Assembly: GCF_014205155.1 (NCBI RefSeq)
Contig: NZ_JACHMX010000001.1
Span: forward strand, 2,728,001-2,792,000
From: Amycolatopsis umgeniensis
GTDB taxonomy: Bacteria > Actinomycetota > Actinomycetes > Mycobacteriales > Pseudonocardiaceae
Length of the DNA: 64,000 nt
Direction: 5' to 3'
Part shown: positions 18,945-26,558 of the stretch, in pieces
Position numbering within the stretch: position 1 is the stretch's first letter
Layout of the letters: each line of letters begins with the position of its first letter
Position numbers and translations under genes: made by a program
Notes under the pieces: model-generated
Databases searched by the model: none
What the model was told of the DNA's origin: nothing
Seen by the model: the letters and a program-made list of their open reading frames with translations, nothing else

Positions 18945-19249
18945 GAAGGCTGCTCCATCGTGGCCCAGAGGCCGGCCGCGTGCAGTTTCGCGACGTCGGT
19001 CTCCACCTTCTCCTTGGAACCGGAGGACACGATCGCCTTGCCCTTCTGGTGCACGTCGAGCATCAGCTTCGTCGCGTGGTCCCGGCTGTAACCGAACAGC
19101 TTCTGGAACACGTACGTCACGTACGACATGAGGTTCACCGGATCGTTCCAGACGACCGTCCGCCAGGGATTGTCCTCAGAGACGACTTCTACTCCCTGTG
19201 GATCAACCTGCGTCTGCTCGGATGCGACAGGCGTGGACATGCACTCCAT
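18941..19249 (-). CDS. clpS: ClpS protease adaptor
   Basis: 102 residues. ClpS hands N-degron substrates to the ClpC/ClpP machine. The core [20 protein letters not shown] is the substrate-binding signature, followed by [13 protein letters not shown] and [12 protein letters not shown] second ATG nine bases in (19240) is an equally possible start. It heads the clpS-DUF2017-peptidase run and is divergent from pncB, as in mycobacteria. Confidence 0.95.
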   Translation of the reverse strand: MECMSTPVASEQTQVDPQGVEVVSEDNPWRTVVWNDPVNLMSYVTYVFQKLFGYSRDHATKLMLDVHQKGKAIVSSGSKEKVETDVAKLHAAGLWATMEQPS

Positions 19250-19302
19250 GGTGTCACGGGCCCAACCCGGTACGGGTTGGCAGGTCCGGCCATGTGGGTG
19301 AA

Positions 19303-19308
19303 TAGGCT
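19303..19308 (+). promoter_or_regulatory. -10-like TAGGCT before pncB
   Basis: TAGGCT, six bases, ATG 19315; no ribosome-binding site. Candidate leaderless promoter of pncB-pncA-eda. Confidence 0.5.
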
Positions 19309-19314
19309 GGCACC

Positions 19315-20619
19315 ATGGGTTTCCCCGAGGCGGCCACTGGCGCCGGCACCGCGTTGCTCACCGACCATTACGAGCTGACCATGCTGGCCAGCGCCCTGGC
19401 GGACGGGACCGCGGACAGGCCGTGTGTCTTCGAGGTCTTCGCACGTCGACTACCCGACGGCCGCCGCTACGGCGTCGTCGCGGGCACCGGCCGGGTCCTC
19501 GACTCGATCGCGGACTTCCGGTTCACCGACGCCGAGCTGAGCCAGCTGGAAGCGACGGCCGTCGTCGACGACGCCACCCTTTCGTGGCTCGCGGACTACT
19601 CCTTCTCGGGGAACATCGACGGTTACGCCGAGGGCGAGCTCTACTTCCCCGGCTCCCCGATCCTGACCGTCACCGGCTCCTTCGGCGACGCCGTCGTGCT
19701 GGAAACGCTGATCCTCTCGATCCTCAACCACGACAGCGCGATCGCGTCCGCCGCCGCGCGGATGTCGGGCGCCGCGCACGGCAGGCCGATCATCGAGATG
19801 GGCGGGCGCCGCACGCACGAGTGGGCCGCCGTCGCCGCCGCGCGGGCCGCGTACCTCGCCGGTTTCGCCACGACGTCCAACCTCGAGGCGGGCCGCCGCT
19901 ACGGCATCCCGACGCGGGGCACCGTCGCGCACGCCTTCATGTTGCTGCACGACAGCGAAGAAGAGGCGTTCCGCGCGCAGGTGGACAAGATGGGCACCGA
20001 CACCACGCTCCTGGTGGACACCTACGACATCACCAAGGGCATCGAAACGGCCGTCCGGGTGGCCGGGACCGAACTCGGCGCGATCCGCATCGACTCCGGC
20101 GACGTCGGCCCGCTGGCGCGCAAGGCCCGTGAGCAGCTGGACGCCCTCGGGGCGAAGGACACCCGCATCGTGGTGTCCGGCGACCTCGACGAACACGCGA
20201 TCGCGGCGCTGCGGGCGGAACCCGTCGACGCGTACGGCGTCGGGACGTCGGTCGTCACCGGCTCCGGGGCGCCGACCGCCGGGATGGTCTACAAACTCGT
20301 CGAGGTCGACGGCAAGCCGGTCGCCAAGCGCAGCGCGCACAAGGAGTCCCGCGGCGGCCGGAAATCCGCGCTGCGACGGCACCGCGGCACGGGTACCGCC
20401 GTCGAAGAGGTGATCTGGACCGCCGCCTCGGCGGTACCGGAACGGGGACCGGACGACCACGAATTGCAGATACCGCTGGTCCGGGACGGCCGGACGGTGG
20501 ATGATTTGCCCACGCTGGACGACGCGCGCCAGCGGCTGCGACGGGCTTTGGTGAGCCTGCCGTGGGAAGGCCTCAAGCTTTCGCACGGTGAGCCGGCCAT
20601 CCCGACCGTATTCGTCTAA
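19315..20619 (+). CDS. pncB: Nicotinate phosphoribosyltransferase
   Basis: 434 residues. It turns nicotinate and PRPP into nicotinate mononucleotide in NAD salvage. [16 protein letters not shown], the His-containing [18 protein letters not shown] and [13 protein letters not shown] (PRPP site) are clear family motifs, with [16 protein letters not shown] near the end. pncA, 20 bases downstream, supplies its substrate. Confidence 0.95.
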   Translation: MGFPEAATGAGTALLTDHYELTMLASALADGTADRPCVFEVFARRLPDGRRYGVVAGTGRVLDSIADFRFTDAELSQLEATAVVDDATLSWLADYSFSGNIDGYAEGELYFPGSPILTVTGSFGDAVVLETLILSILNHDSAIASAAARMSGAAHGRPIIEMGGRRTHEWAAVAAARAAYLAGFATTSNLEAGRRYGIPTRGTVAHAFMLLHDSEEEAFRAQVDKMGTDTTLLVDTYDITKGIETAVRVAGTELGAIRIDSGDVGPLARKAREQLDALGAKDTRIVVSGDLDEHAIAALRAEPVDAYGVGTSVVTGSGAPTAGMVYKLVEVDGKPVAKRSAHKESRGGRKSALRRHRGTGTAVEEVIWTAASAVPERGPDDHELQIPLVRDGRTVDDLPTLDDARQRLRRALVSLPWEGLKLSHGEPAIPTVFV

Positions 20620-20639
20620 AGAGAACTCAGGAGCAACAC

Positions 20640-21215
20640 ATGGGGACCGCCTTGATCGTGGTCGATGTGCAGAACGACTTCTGCGAGGGCGGGTCGCTCG
20701 GCCTGCCCGGTGGCGCCGCCGCCGCCGAAGCGATCTCCAAGCAGGCCGCCGAGGGCGGTTACGCGCACGTCGTCGCCACCCGCGACTACCACATCGACCC
20801 GGGCGACCACTTCAGCGAGACGCCGGACTTCAAGGACAGCTGGCCGCGGCACTGCGTCGCGGGCACCTCGGGCGCGTCGTTCCACCCCGCGCTCGACGTG
20901 GTCCCGATCAGCGAGGTCTTCTCCAAGGGCGAGTACACCGCCGCGTACTCCGGCTTCGAGGGCAACGCGCGCGACGGCAAGACGCTCGACGCCTGGCTGA
21001 AGGAGCGCGACGTCACCGAGGTCGACGTCGTCGGCATCGCGGCCGACTTCTGCGTGCGCGCGACGGCGCTCGACGCGGCGAAGGCGGGCTTCACCGTCCG
21101 GGTGCTGCTGGACCTCACTGTCGGCGGTTCGCAGCCGACGGTCGACGCGGCGCTCAAGGACTTCGACGAGGCCGGCGTGACCTACACCGGAACGGCGCCG
21201 GTCCCCGCCGCATGA
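20640..21215 (+). CDS. pncA: Nicotinamidase
   Basis: 191 residues. It deamidates nicotinamide to nicotinate, feeding pncB just upstream. Catalytic residues are Asp9 (IVVDVQNDF), Lys96 (SKGEYTAAYSGF) and Cys138 (AADFCVRATAL); metal ligands Asp49, His51 and His57 lie in RDYHIDPGDHF. In M. tuberculosis the homologue activates pyrazinamide. AGGAG stands seven bases before the ATG. Confidence 0.95.
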   Translation: MGTALIVVDVQNDFCEGGSLGLPGGAAAAEAISKQAAEGGYAHVVATRDYHIDPGDHFSETPDFKDSWPRHCVAGTSGASFHPALDVVPISEVFSKGEYTAAYSGFEGNARDGKTLDAWLKERDVTEVDVVGIAADFCVRATALDAAKAGFTVRVLLDLTVGGSQPTVDAALKDFDEAGVTYTGTAPVPAA

Positions 21216-21865
21216 TCCAGCACGACCTCCAGGACACCCTGATCGAAAACCGGCTCATCGCGATCCTGCGGGCCGTGGACGCCGGCCGCTTCGCCGACGC
21301 CGCCACCGTGCTGCACGCGGCGGGGGTGCGGGTGCTAGAAGCGGCTTTGACCACTCCAGGCGCCCCGGACGCCATCGCGGTCATCCGCAAGAAGCTCGGC
21401 GACGAAGCGCACATCGGCGCCGGGAGCGTCCGTGAACCGTCCGATGTGGACATCGCGGCGGACGCGGGCGCGACGTTCCTGGTCACGCCGACGGTGAACC
21501 CGCTGGTGCTCGAACGCGCGCACGAACGCGGGCTGCCGGTGGTCTGCGGCGCGCTGACGCCGACCGAGATCGACCAGGCCTGGCGCCTCGGCGCGGCGGC
21601 GGTGAAGGTGTTCCCGGTCGCCGCCGTCGGCGGGGTCGCCTACCTGCGGGCGATCCGGGCGCCGATGCCGGACATCCCGCTCGTCCCGACAGGCGGCGTG
21701 CACCTCGCCGACGTCGCGAAGTACCTCGAGTCGGGTTCGATCGCCGTCGCGGCGGCCACTCCGCTGCTCGGTGACGCGCTCACTCCGGGCGGGTCGCTGA
21801 CCGACCTCGCGACCCGGGCGGGCGAGTTCGTCGCCGCGGCCGCGAAGTACGTCTCGCGCGTCTGA
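21212..21865 (+). CDS. eda: 2-keto-3-deoxy-6-phosphogluconate (KDPG) aldolase
   Basis: 217 residues, a TIM-barrel class I aldolase of the Entner-Doudoroff type. Glu43 (VLEAALTTPGA) and the Schiff-base Lys132 (AVKVFPVAAVGG) are present, with LVPTGGVHLADVAKYL as phosphate site. The start overlaps the pncA stop by ATGA, so it is co-translated with NAD salvage genes. No edd is nearby, so the substrate could be another keto-deoxy phosphate. Confidence 0.9.
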   Translation: MIQHDLQDTLIENRLIAILRAVDAGRFADAATVLHAAGVRVLEAALTTPGAPDAIAVIRKKLGDEAHIGAGSVREPSDVDIAADAGATFLVTPTVNPLVLERAHERGLPVVCGALTPTEIDQAWRLGAAAVKVFPVAAVGGVAYLRAIRAPMPDIPLVPTGGVHLADVAKYLESGSIAVAAATPLLGDALTPGGSLTDLATRAGEFVAAAAKYVSRV

Positions 21866-21886
21866 GCTCCTTCTGCGGAGCCCTGA

Positions 21887-21951
21887 CCCCAGTACATGAA
21901 GGACCCCTTCATTGCGTCTAGCGCAGTGAAGGGGTCCTTCATGTACTGGGG
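21887..21951. terminator. 30-bp palindrome at a convergent junction
   Basis: The longest palindrome seen: arms 21887-21916 and 21922-21951 differ only by one G-U type pair; loop TCTAG. The core TGAAGGACCCCTTCA is a variant of the GTGAAGGCC family. It lies between eda and the convergent exported-protein gene. Confidence 0.8.
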
Positions 21952-21956
21952 AAGGT

Positions 21957-22003
21957 GTGAAGGTCGAGTTTCCTACCTTGAGCGTAGGGAAGGGGTCCTT
22001 CAC
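21957..22003. repeat. Decayed palindrome copy
   Basis: The right arm GTAGGGAAGGGGTCCTTCAC (21984-22003) and the 7-base loop match the family, but the left arm has diverged over about nine bases. It abuts the intact 30-bp palindrome. It looks like an older copy losing its pairing. Confidence 0.55.
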
Positions 22004-22043
22004 GGACCTTGCCCCCGACAGGACAGGTTTGCGTCACCCCTCA

Positions 22044-22061
22044 TTTAGTCCTCTGGATGCG
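22044..22061 (+). repeat. Half copy of the TTTAGTCCTCTGGATGCG palindrome
   Basis: TTTAGTCCTCTGGATGCG is identical to the left arm of the palindrome at 37651, but no matching right arm follows here. It ends six bases before the exported-protein stop. Confidence 0.6.
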
Positions 22062-22066
22062 AGGTG

Positions 22067-22732
22067 TCAGGGCTTCTTCTTGCCGTAGGGGTCGCAGCGC
22101 GCGGTGCCGAGGTAGATGTCGCCCTTCGCCGGTCCGCCGCCCTGCGGGAACAGCTTGATGTGCAGCATGTGCGTCACGAGGCTCCCATCGGGCGGCGTCG
22201 GCGTGACGGTCTCGTTGACCGTGAGCGACGCCAGCGCCGTCCCGCCCTTGCCGCCGGCGATGGTCAGCCGGTAGTTCTGCGGGATGTTCTCCGGCAGCGT
22301 GAACCCGGTGACATCGCCGAACTCGATGTAGCCGAGGCTGCCGTCCTTGGTGGTACTGCATTTCGCCATGAACGTGCGGACCTTGATCACCGGGCCGCCG
22401 AAGCGTTTGAGCAGGCTGGTCTCGAACCGCCGCCCGGCCGCCTCGGCGATGGCCACCGCACCGTTCCGGCCGCAGCGCGACTCACCACCGCCGAATCGGG
22501 CGAAGTCGCCGGTGGACCCGCCCTTGGTCGTCGCGGTCAGAGGGCCGTCCACATCGCACGGCGCGAGTTCGCCGGTGACCACGTGCTCGTCGCCGATCTC
22601 CACGTCGAGAGACCCGACCGACGCCGACGCCGTCGCGGGTGCCGCGTCGGCCGAGGCGATCGCCGGGCCCCCCGTCACCAGCGCCCCGGTCAGGATCGTC
22701 ACCGACAACAGCCTCGAACCGAGTTTCTTCAT
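22067..22732 (-). CDS. Exported protein, choice-of-anchor P-like
   Basis: 221 residues. A Sec signal peptide (MKKLGSRLLSVTILTGALV, cleavage near ASADA) is followed by a Cys-containing beta-rich domain. The patterns CDVDGPLTATTKGG, KCSTTKDGSLG and the closing MLHIKLFP...GDIYLGTARCD recall the choice-of-anchor P family of actinobacterial exported proteins. The role is unknown. ATG 22732 is chosen because the signal peptide starts there. Convergent with eda. Confidence 0.6.
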   Translation of the reverse strand: MKKLGSRLLSVTILTGALVTGGPAIASADAAPATASASVGSLDVEIGDEHVVTGELAPCDVDGPLTATTKGGSTGDFARFGGGESRCGRNGAVAIAEAAGRRFETSLLKRFGGPVIKVRTFMAKCSTTKDGSLGYIEFGDVTGFTLPENIPQNYRLTIAGGKGGTALASLTVNETVTPTPPDGSLVTHMLHIKLFPQGGGPAKGDIYLGTARCDPYGKKKP

Positions 22733-22844
22733 GTCCGGCAGCCTCTCCCAAGAGCCTGACCGGCGCAGGTCCACGCCACCCGGACGAGTGGACCGGCGAT
22801 GACCGTGAGGTGGCCGACATTCGGTCCGCGGCCCGTCGTCTGGC

Positions 22845-22880
22845 GTTAACCTCGGTTCACATTCGTGTACTCATAGGAGG
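22845..22880 (+). promoter_or_regulatory. bioY upstream region with dyad and strong RBS
   Basis: GTTAACCTCGGTTCA (22845-22859) is an imperfect dyad; read on the other strand it is TGAAC-N4-GTTAAC, close to the TGAAC-N3-GTTAC site known for the biotin repressor BioQ. AGGAGG (22875-22880) lies five bases before the GTG start. The operator reading is speculative because the spacing is off by one. Confidence 0.35.
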
Positions 22881-22885
22881 TCTGA

Positions 22886-23494
22886 GTGTCTTCGCTGTCT
22901 GTGGCCGGCCACCGTCCGGTTCTCGCCGACCTCGTTCCCGGCGCACTGGTCCGTGACGCGGTCCTGGTCGCCGGCGGTGCCGCCCTGACCGGTGCGGCCG
23001 CGCAGATCCTGATCCCGGTGCCCGGCTCGCCGGTGCCGATGACCGGCCAGACGTTCGCCGCCCTGTTCGTCGGCGCGGCGCTGGGCTGGAAGCGCGGCGC
23101 GCTGTCGATGGCGCTGTACCTCGCCGTCGGCGCGGCCGGTTTCGGCTGGTTCCAGAACGGCTCGTCGGGTCTCTTCGGCGCCAGCGCCGGCTACATCGTC
23201 GGGTTCGTCTTCGCCGGCGCCCTGGTGGGCGCGCTCGCCGGCCGCGGCGGGGACCGTACGCCGCTGCGCACGGCGGGGACGATGGTGCTGGGCAACCTCG
23301 TCATCTACTCGATCGGTGTGCCGTGGCTGATGGCCTCGACCGGCTTCGGCCTGTCGACGGCGCTCGAAAAGGGTGTCGTGCCGTTCCTGATCGGGGACGC
23401 GCTGAAGATCGCCGTGGCGGCGGCGCTGCTTCCCGGCACCTGGGCGCTGGTTTCCCGATTCAGTGGAGACAAGTACAGCAGCAAGGACGCGTGA
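22886..23494 (+). CDS. bioY: Biotin ECF transporter substrate-binding component BioY
   Basis: 202 residues with about six membrane segments. The BioY signature is clear: AAAQILIPVPGSPVPMTGQTFAALFVGAAL split over the first two helices, GASAGYIVGFV and a late LIGDALKIAVAAALLP. It captures biotin for the shared ECF energising module, whose bioM/bioN genes are not adjacent, so it must use another module or work alone. The GTG start has a strong AGGAGG. Confidence 0.93.
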   Translation: MSSLSVAGHRPVLADLVPGALVRDAVLVAGGAALTGAAAQILIPVPGSPVPMTGQTFAALFVGAALGWKRGALSMALYLAVGAAGFGWFQNGSSGLFGASAGYIVGFVFAGALVGALAGRGGDRTPLRTAGTMVLGNLVIYSIGVPWLMASTGFGLSTALEKGVVPFLIGDALKIAVAAALLPGTWALVSRFSGDKYSSKDA

Positions 23495-23522
23495 CCGGTC
23501 CTTTCACGCTCGCCCCAGCCGT

Positions 23523-23571
23523 GATGAGGGGGCTTTTCGAGGCGGATTCCGCCTCGAAAAGCCCCCTCATC
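23523..23571. terminator. 24-bp palindrome after bioY
   Basis: Perfect 24-bp arms (23523-23546, 23548-23571) meeting at one central base; the arm reads GATGAGGGGGCTTTTCGAGG. This sequence is unlike the GTGAAGGCC type. It is located 28 bases after the bioY stop and before dinG. Confidence 0.7.
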
Positions 23572-23605
23572 GCACGGGGCGGACGATCTTGACGGTGGGC
23601 CCGGC

Positions 23606-23611
23606 TATCGT
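23606..23611 (+). promoter_or_regulatory. -10-like TATCGT before dinG
   Basis: TATCGT, eight bases, then GTG 23620, again without a ribosome-binding site. Confidence 0.4.
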
Positions 23612-23619
23612 CTTGTCCC

Positions 23620-25677
23620 GTGCCCTCCCGTGCTGATTTCCCCGGTGTCCTCGAACTCCTGACCCACGCGGTCGAGTCCGTGGGCGGTGCCGAGCGCGAG
23701 GGCCAGGTCCAGATGGCGGACGCCGTCGGCCGCGCCATCCGCACCGGCGAGCACCTGGCCGTCCAGGCGGGCACCGGCACCGGGAAGTCGTTGGCCTACC
23801 TCGTTCCCGCGATCCGGCACGCGGTCGAGAAAGAGGCCACCGTCGTCGTCTCCACGGCCACCATCGCCCTGCAGCGCCAGCTGGTCGATCGTGACCTCCC
23901 CCGGCTGGCGAAGGCACTGAAGAAGCCCCTCGGCCGCGAGCCCACCTTCGCGATCCTCAAGGGCCGCCGTAACTACCTCTGCCTTCACCGGCTCGATTCC
24001 GGCGCCCCGGACGAGCCGGAAGACCAGCAGCTGTTCGATCCGTTCGCCGTCTCCCGGCTGGGCAAGGAGGTCACACGGCTGCGGGAATGGTCGTCCGACA
24101 CCGAAACCGGCGATCGCGACGAGCTGGTCCCCGGCGTCTCGGATCAGGCGTGGCGCCAGGTTTCCGTCACGGCCAGGGAATGCCTCGGCGCCTCGCGGTG
24201 TCCCATCGGCACGGACTGCTTCGCCGAGCGGTCCCGTGCCGAGGCGGGCAAGGCCGACGTCGTGGTCACCAACCACGCGCTGCTGGCGATCGACGCGTTG
24301 CAGGGCTACCAGGTGCTCCCCGATCACGACCTGGTGATCATCGACGAGGCGCACGACCTGGTCGACCGCGTGACGTCCGTGGCGACGGGCGAGCTGACCA
24401 GCGGGATGGTCTCCGCGGCCGCCCGGCGCTGCGGGAAACTGGTCGACGACGAAGTGGCCGATCAGCTGCTCGAGGCGAGCGACGGGCTGGCCCTGATCCT
24501 CGACGACATGCCGTCGGGGCGCATGGACTCGCTGCCGCAGGCCCTCAACGGCGCGATCCCCGCCGTCCGCGACGCCGCGCACCGCTGCCTCACCTCGCTC
24601 GGCAAGGACCGCAAGGAAGACGTCGACGAGGCCACCGCCCGGAAACTCGCGCGATCGCTGCTCGAAGAGGTCCACGACACCGCGGTCCGGCTCCTCGAAG
24701 CCTTCGACGACGACAAGGCGCATCAGCGTGACGTCGTCTGGCTGACCGGGGACCGCTTCTCCACGAACCCGCGTCCGCCCGCGCTGAAGGTCGCCCCGCT
24801 CGGTGTCGCGGGGCTGCTGCGGGAGCGGGTCTTCAACCAGCACACGACCGTCCTCACGTCGGCGACGCTGACCCTGGGCGGCACTTTCGACACCATGGCC
24901 CGGCAGTGGGGGCTCCCGCCCGGCGGGGCCAGGGTCGAGAAGTCACCGGGTACGGCGACCGACAAGGCCGCCCCCGCCGACAGTGACGACAGCGACGGCC
25001 CGAAGTGGACGGGCCTCGACGTCGGCTCCCCGTTCGACCACAAGCGCAACGGCATCCTCTACCTGGCCAAACACCTGCCGCCGCCGGGCAGGGACGGGCT
25101 GCAGCCCTCGACGATGGACGAGCTGGCCGAGCTGATCGAGGCCGCGGGCGGGCGCACACTCGGCCTGTTCTCCTCGATGCGCGCGGCGAAGCAGGCCACC
25201 GAGGAGATGCGGGAGCGGCTCGACCTGCCGATCCTGTGTCAGGGCGACGATTCCACCGGCCTGCTGGTGCAGAAGTTCTCCGAGGACGCGCGCACCTGCC
25301 TGTTCGGCACGCTGTCGCTGTGGCAGGGCGTCGACGTGCCCGGTCCGTCGCTCCAGCTCGTGGTGGTCGATCGCATCCCGTTCCCGCGTCCGGACGATCC
25401 GGTCTCGTCCGCGCGGCAGCGAGCCGTGGAAGCCAGGGGTGGCAACGGTTTCCTCACCGTCGCGGCCACGCACGCCGCGCTGCTGCTGGCACAGGGCACC
25501 GGACGCCTGCACCGGTCGGTCAGCGATCGCGGTGTCGTGGCGATCCTGGATTCGCGGCTGGCCACCGCCCGCTACGGCGGATTCCTGCGTGCCTCGCTGC
25601 CGCCGTTCTGGCCGACCATGGACCCGAAGGTCGCCCGCGACGCGCTGCGCCGCCTCGACGCCGCCGCCCCGGCCTGA
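23620..25677 (+). CDS. dinG: DinG-type superfamily 2 DNA helicase
   Basis: 685 residues, XPD/DinG family 5'-3' helicase with an iron-sulfur cluster. Motif I is VQAGTGTGKSLAYLVP (about residue 49), motif II VIIDEAHDL. The four cluster cysteines are in NYLCLHRL and in ECLGASRCPIGTDCF. Late motifs LWQGVDVPG and LAQGTGRLHRS complete it. It resolves R-loops or damaged DNA. dinG next to pncB is the mycobacterial arrangement (Rv1329c-Rv1330c), here separated by pncA, eda, the exported protein and bioY. Confidence 0.93.
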   Translation: MPSRADFPGVLELLTHAVESVGGAEREGQVQMADAVGRAIRTGEHLAVQAGTGTGKSLAYLVPAIRHAVEKEATVVVSTATIALQRQLVDRDLPRLAKALKKPLGREPTFAILKGRRNYLCLHRLDSGAPDEPEDQQLFDPFAVSRLGKEVTRLREWSSDTETGDRDELVPGVSDQAWRQVSVTARECLGASRCPIGTDCFAERSRAEAGKADVVVTNHALLAIDALQGYQVLPDHDLVIIDEAHDLVDRVTSVATGELTSGMVSAAARRCGKLVDDEVADQLLEASDGLALILDDMPSGRMDSLPQALNGAIPAVRDAAHRCLTSLGKDRKEDVDEATARKLARSLLEEVHDTAVRLLEAFDDDKAHQRDVVWLTGDRFSTNPRPPALKVAPLGVAGLLRERVFNQHTTVLTSATLTLGGTFDTMARQWGLPPGGARVEKSPGTATDKAAPADSDDSDGPKWTGLDVGSPFDHKRNGILYLAKHLPPPGRDGLQPSTMDELAELIEAAGGRTLGLFSSMRAAKQATEEMRERLDLPILCQGDDSTGLLVQKFSEDARTCLFGTLSLWQGVDVPGPSLQLVVVDRIPFPRPDDPVSSARQRAVEARGGNGFLTVAATHAALLLAQGTGRLHRSVSDRGVVAILDSRLATARYGGFLRASLPPFWPTMDPKVARDALRRLDAAAPA

Positions 25678-25734
25678 GTGGCCTGGAACACGGCCGAGTA
25701 CCGTAAACGGAACGCCGAAGACAGGGAGAACCGG

Positions 25735-26088
25735 TTGTCCCACGAGTCGCCCAACGCACAATCCCGGACGGTCAGCGTCGATGACACCGGGGTGCGGCGC
25801 CAGCTCGCGGACGGAAGCGAGGAAGCCGTCACGTGGTCCGAGCTGTCCGCGGTGGTGGTCAGAGTGATCCCTGAAGGCCCGTGGAAGGAAGACGTCTTCT
25901 TCATGCTCGCCGGCGCCGACGGGAAGGGCACCGCGATCCCCAGCGGCGACCCGGCCGCCGACGCGCTGATCGAGCGGCTGCAGACGCTGCCCGGCTTCGA
26001 CAACGAGAAGTTCATCGAGGCCATGACCACCGACGCCGACGAGGCGTACGTGGTGTGGAGCTCCGAAGGCCACGCCGCCAAGCACTAG
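25735..26088 (+). CDS. Conserved hypothetical protein, small
   Basis: About 117 residues from a TTG with an AGGGAG seven bases before it; a GTG at 25678, directly after the dinG stop, would add 19 charged residues. The protein pairs a beta-rich start (SRTVSVDDTGVRRQLADGSEE, VTWSELSAVVVRVIP) with the helical end IERLQTLPGFDNEKFIEAM. This looks like the small PH-like or YokE-like proteins of actinomycetes; no function is known. A palindrome starts four bases after the stop. Confidence 0.6.
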   Translation: MSHESPNAQSRTVSVDDTGVRRQLADGSEEAVTWSELSAVVVRVIPEGPWKEDVFFMLAGADGKGTAIPSGDPAADALIERLQTLPGFDNEKFIEAMTTDADEAYVVWSSEGHAAKH

Positions 26089-26091
26089 AGC

Positions 26092-26136
26092 TGAAGGGAG
26101 CTTTCGCCGCATGACACGCGGGGAAAGCTCCCTTCA
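26092..26136. terminator. 19-bp palindrome at a convergent junction
   Basis: Arms 26092-26110 and 26118-26136 with one mismatch, 7-base loop; the arm is TGAAGGGAGCTTTCGCCGC. It fills the space between the convergent stops at 26088 and 26143. Confidence 0.75.
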
Positions 26137-26142
26137 CGTCGT

Positions 26143-26547
26143 CTACTCGGTCGGGAAGCTCTCGGTGACGGGGATGCCCTTCTTCAACGTCCGGCTCACC
26201 GTGCACAGCCGCTCGATGGCGCGGTCCACCGCGACAGCCAGCGCCTCCCGGTCCTCCGCGGCGAGAGAAGACACGTCGACGTCGAAGGCCACGTGGACGG
26301 CGTCGAGTTCCGAAGCGCCTTCGCGCTGATCCGCTGTCACGCCGACCCGGAACTTCGAGTCCTCCCCGATCCGGCGCGTGATGAGGTTCTCGGCGGTGAC
26401 GGCCGAGCAGCCCGCCGCCGCGATCTGGAGCAGTTCGGCGGGCGAGAAGGCGCCCTCCGCGCCCTTGCGGCCGATCACGACCTCGGCACCGCGTTCGTTG
26501 CGGCCGATGAAGCGGTGCTCGCCGTCGCGCTGGACTTCCAAAGACAC
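26143..26547 (-). CDS. OsmC/Ohr-family peroxide-protection protein
   Basis: 134 residues. OsmC fold with the two conserved cysteines, Cys47 (AAAGCSAVTAENL) and Cys115 (IERLCTVSRTLKKG), and the usual SPAELLQIAAAGC helix. Family members reduce organic hydroperoxides. The start is a GTG eleven bases after the kinase stop, behind an AAAGGG. It is probably read with the kinase gene. Confidence 0.85.
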   Translation of the reverse strand: MSLEVQRDGEHRFIGRNERGAEVVIGRKGAEGAFSPAELLQIAAAGCSAVTAENLITRRIGEDSKFRVGVTADQREGASELDAVHVAFDVDVSSLAAEDREALAVAVDRAIERLCTVSRTLKKGIPVTESFPTE

Positions 26548-26558
26548 GATTTTCCCTT

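Noticed and set aside
24087..24731. Alternative-frame open reading frame of 214 codons inside dinG
   Set aside because: Arg/Gly/Pro-rich composition typical of shadow frames; dinG is continuous with all helicase motifs.
23620..25677. Type IV CRISPR-associated DinG
   Set aside because: Housekeeping DinG next to pncB-type genes as in mycobacteria; no csf genes nearby.
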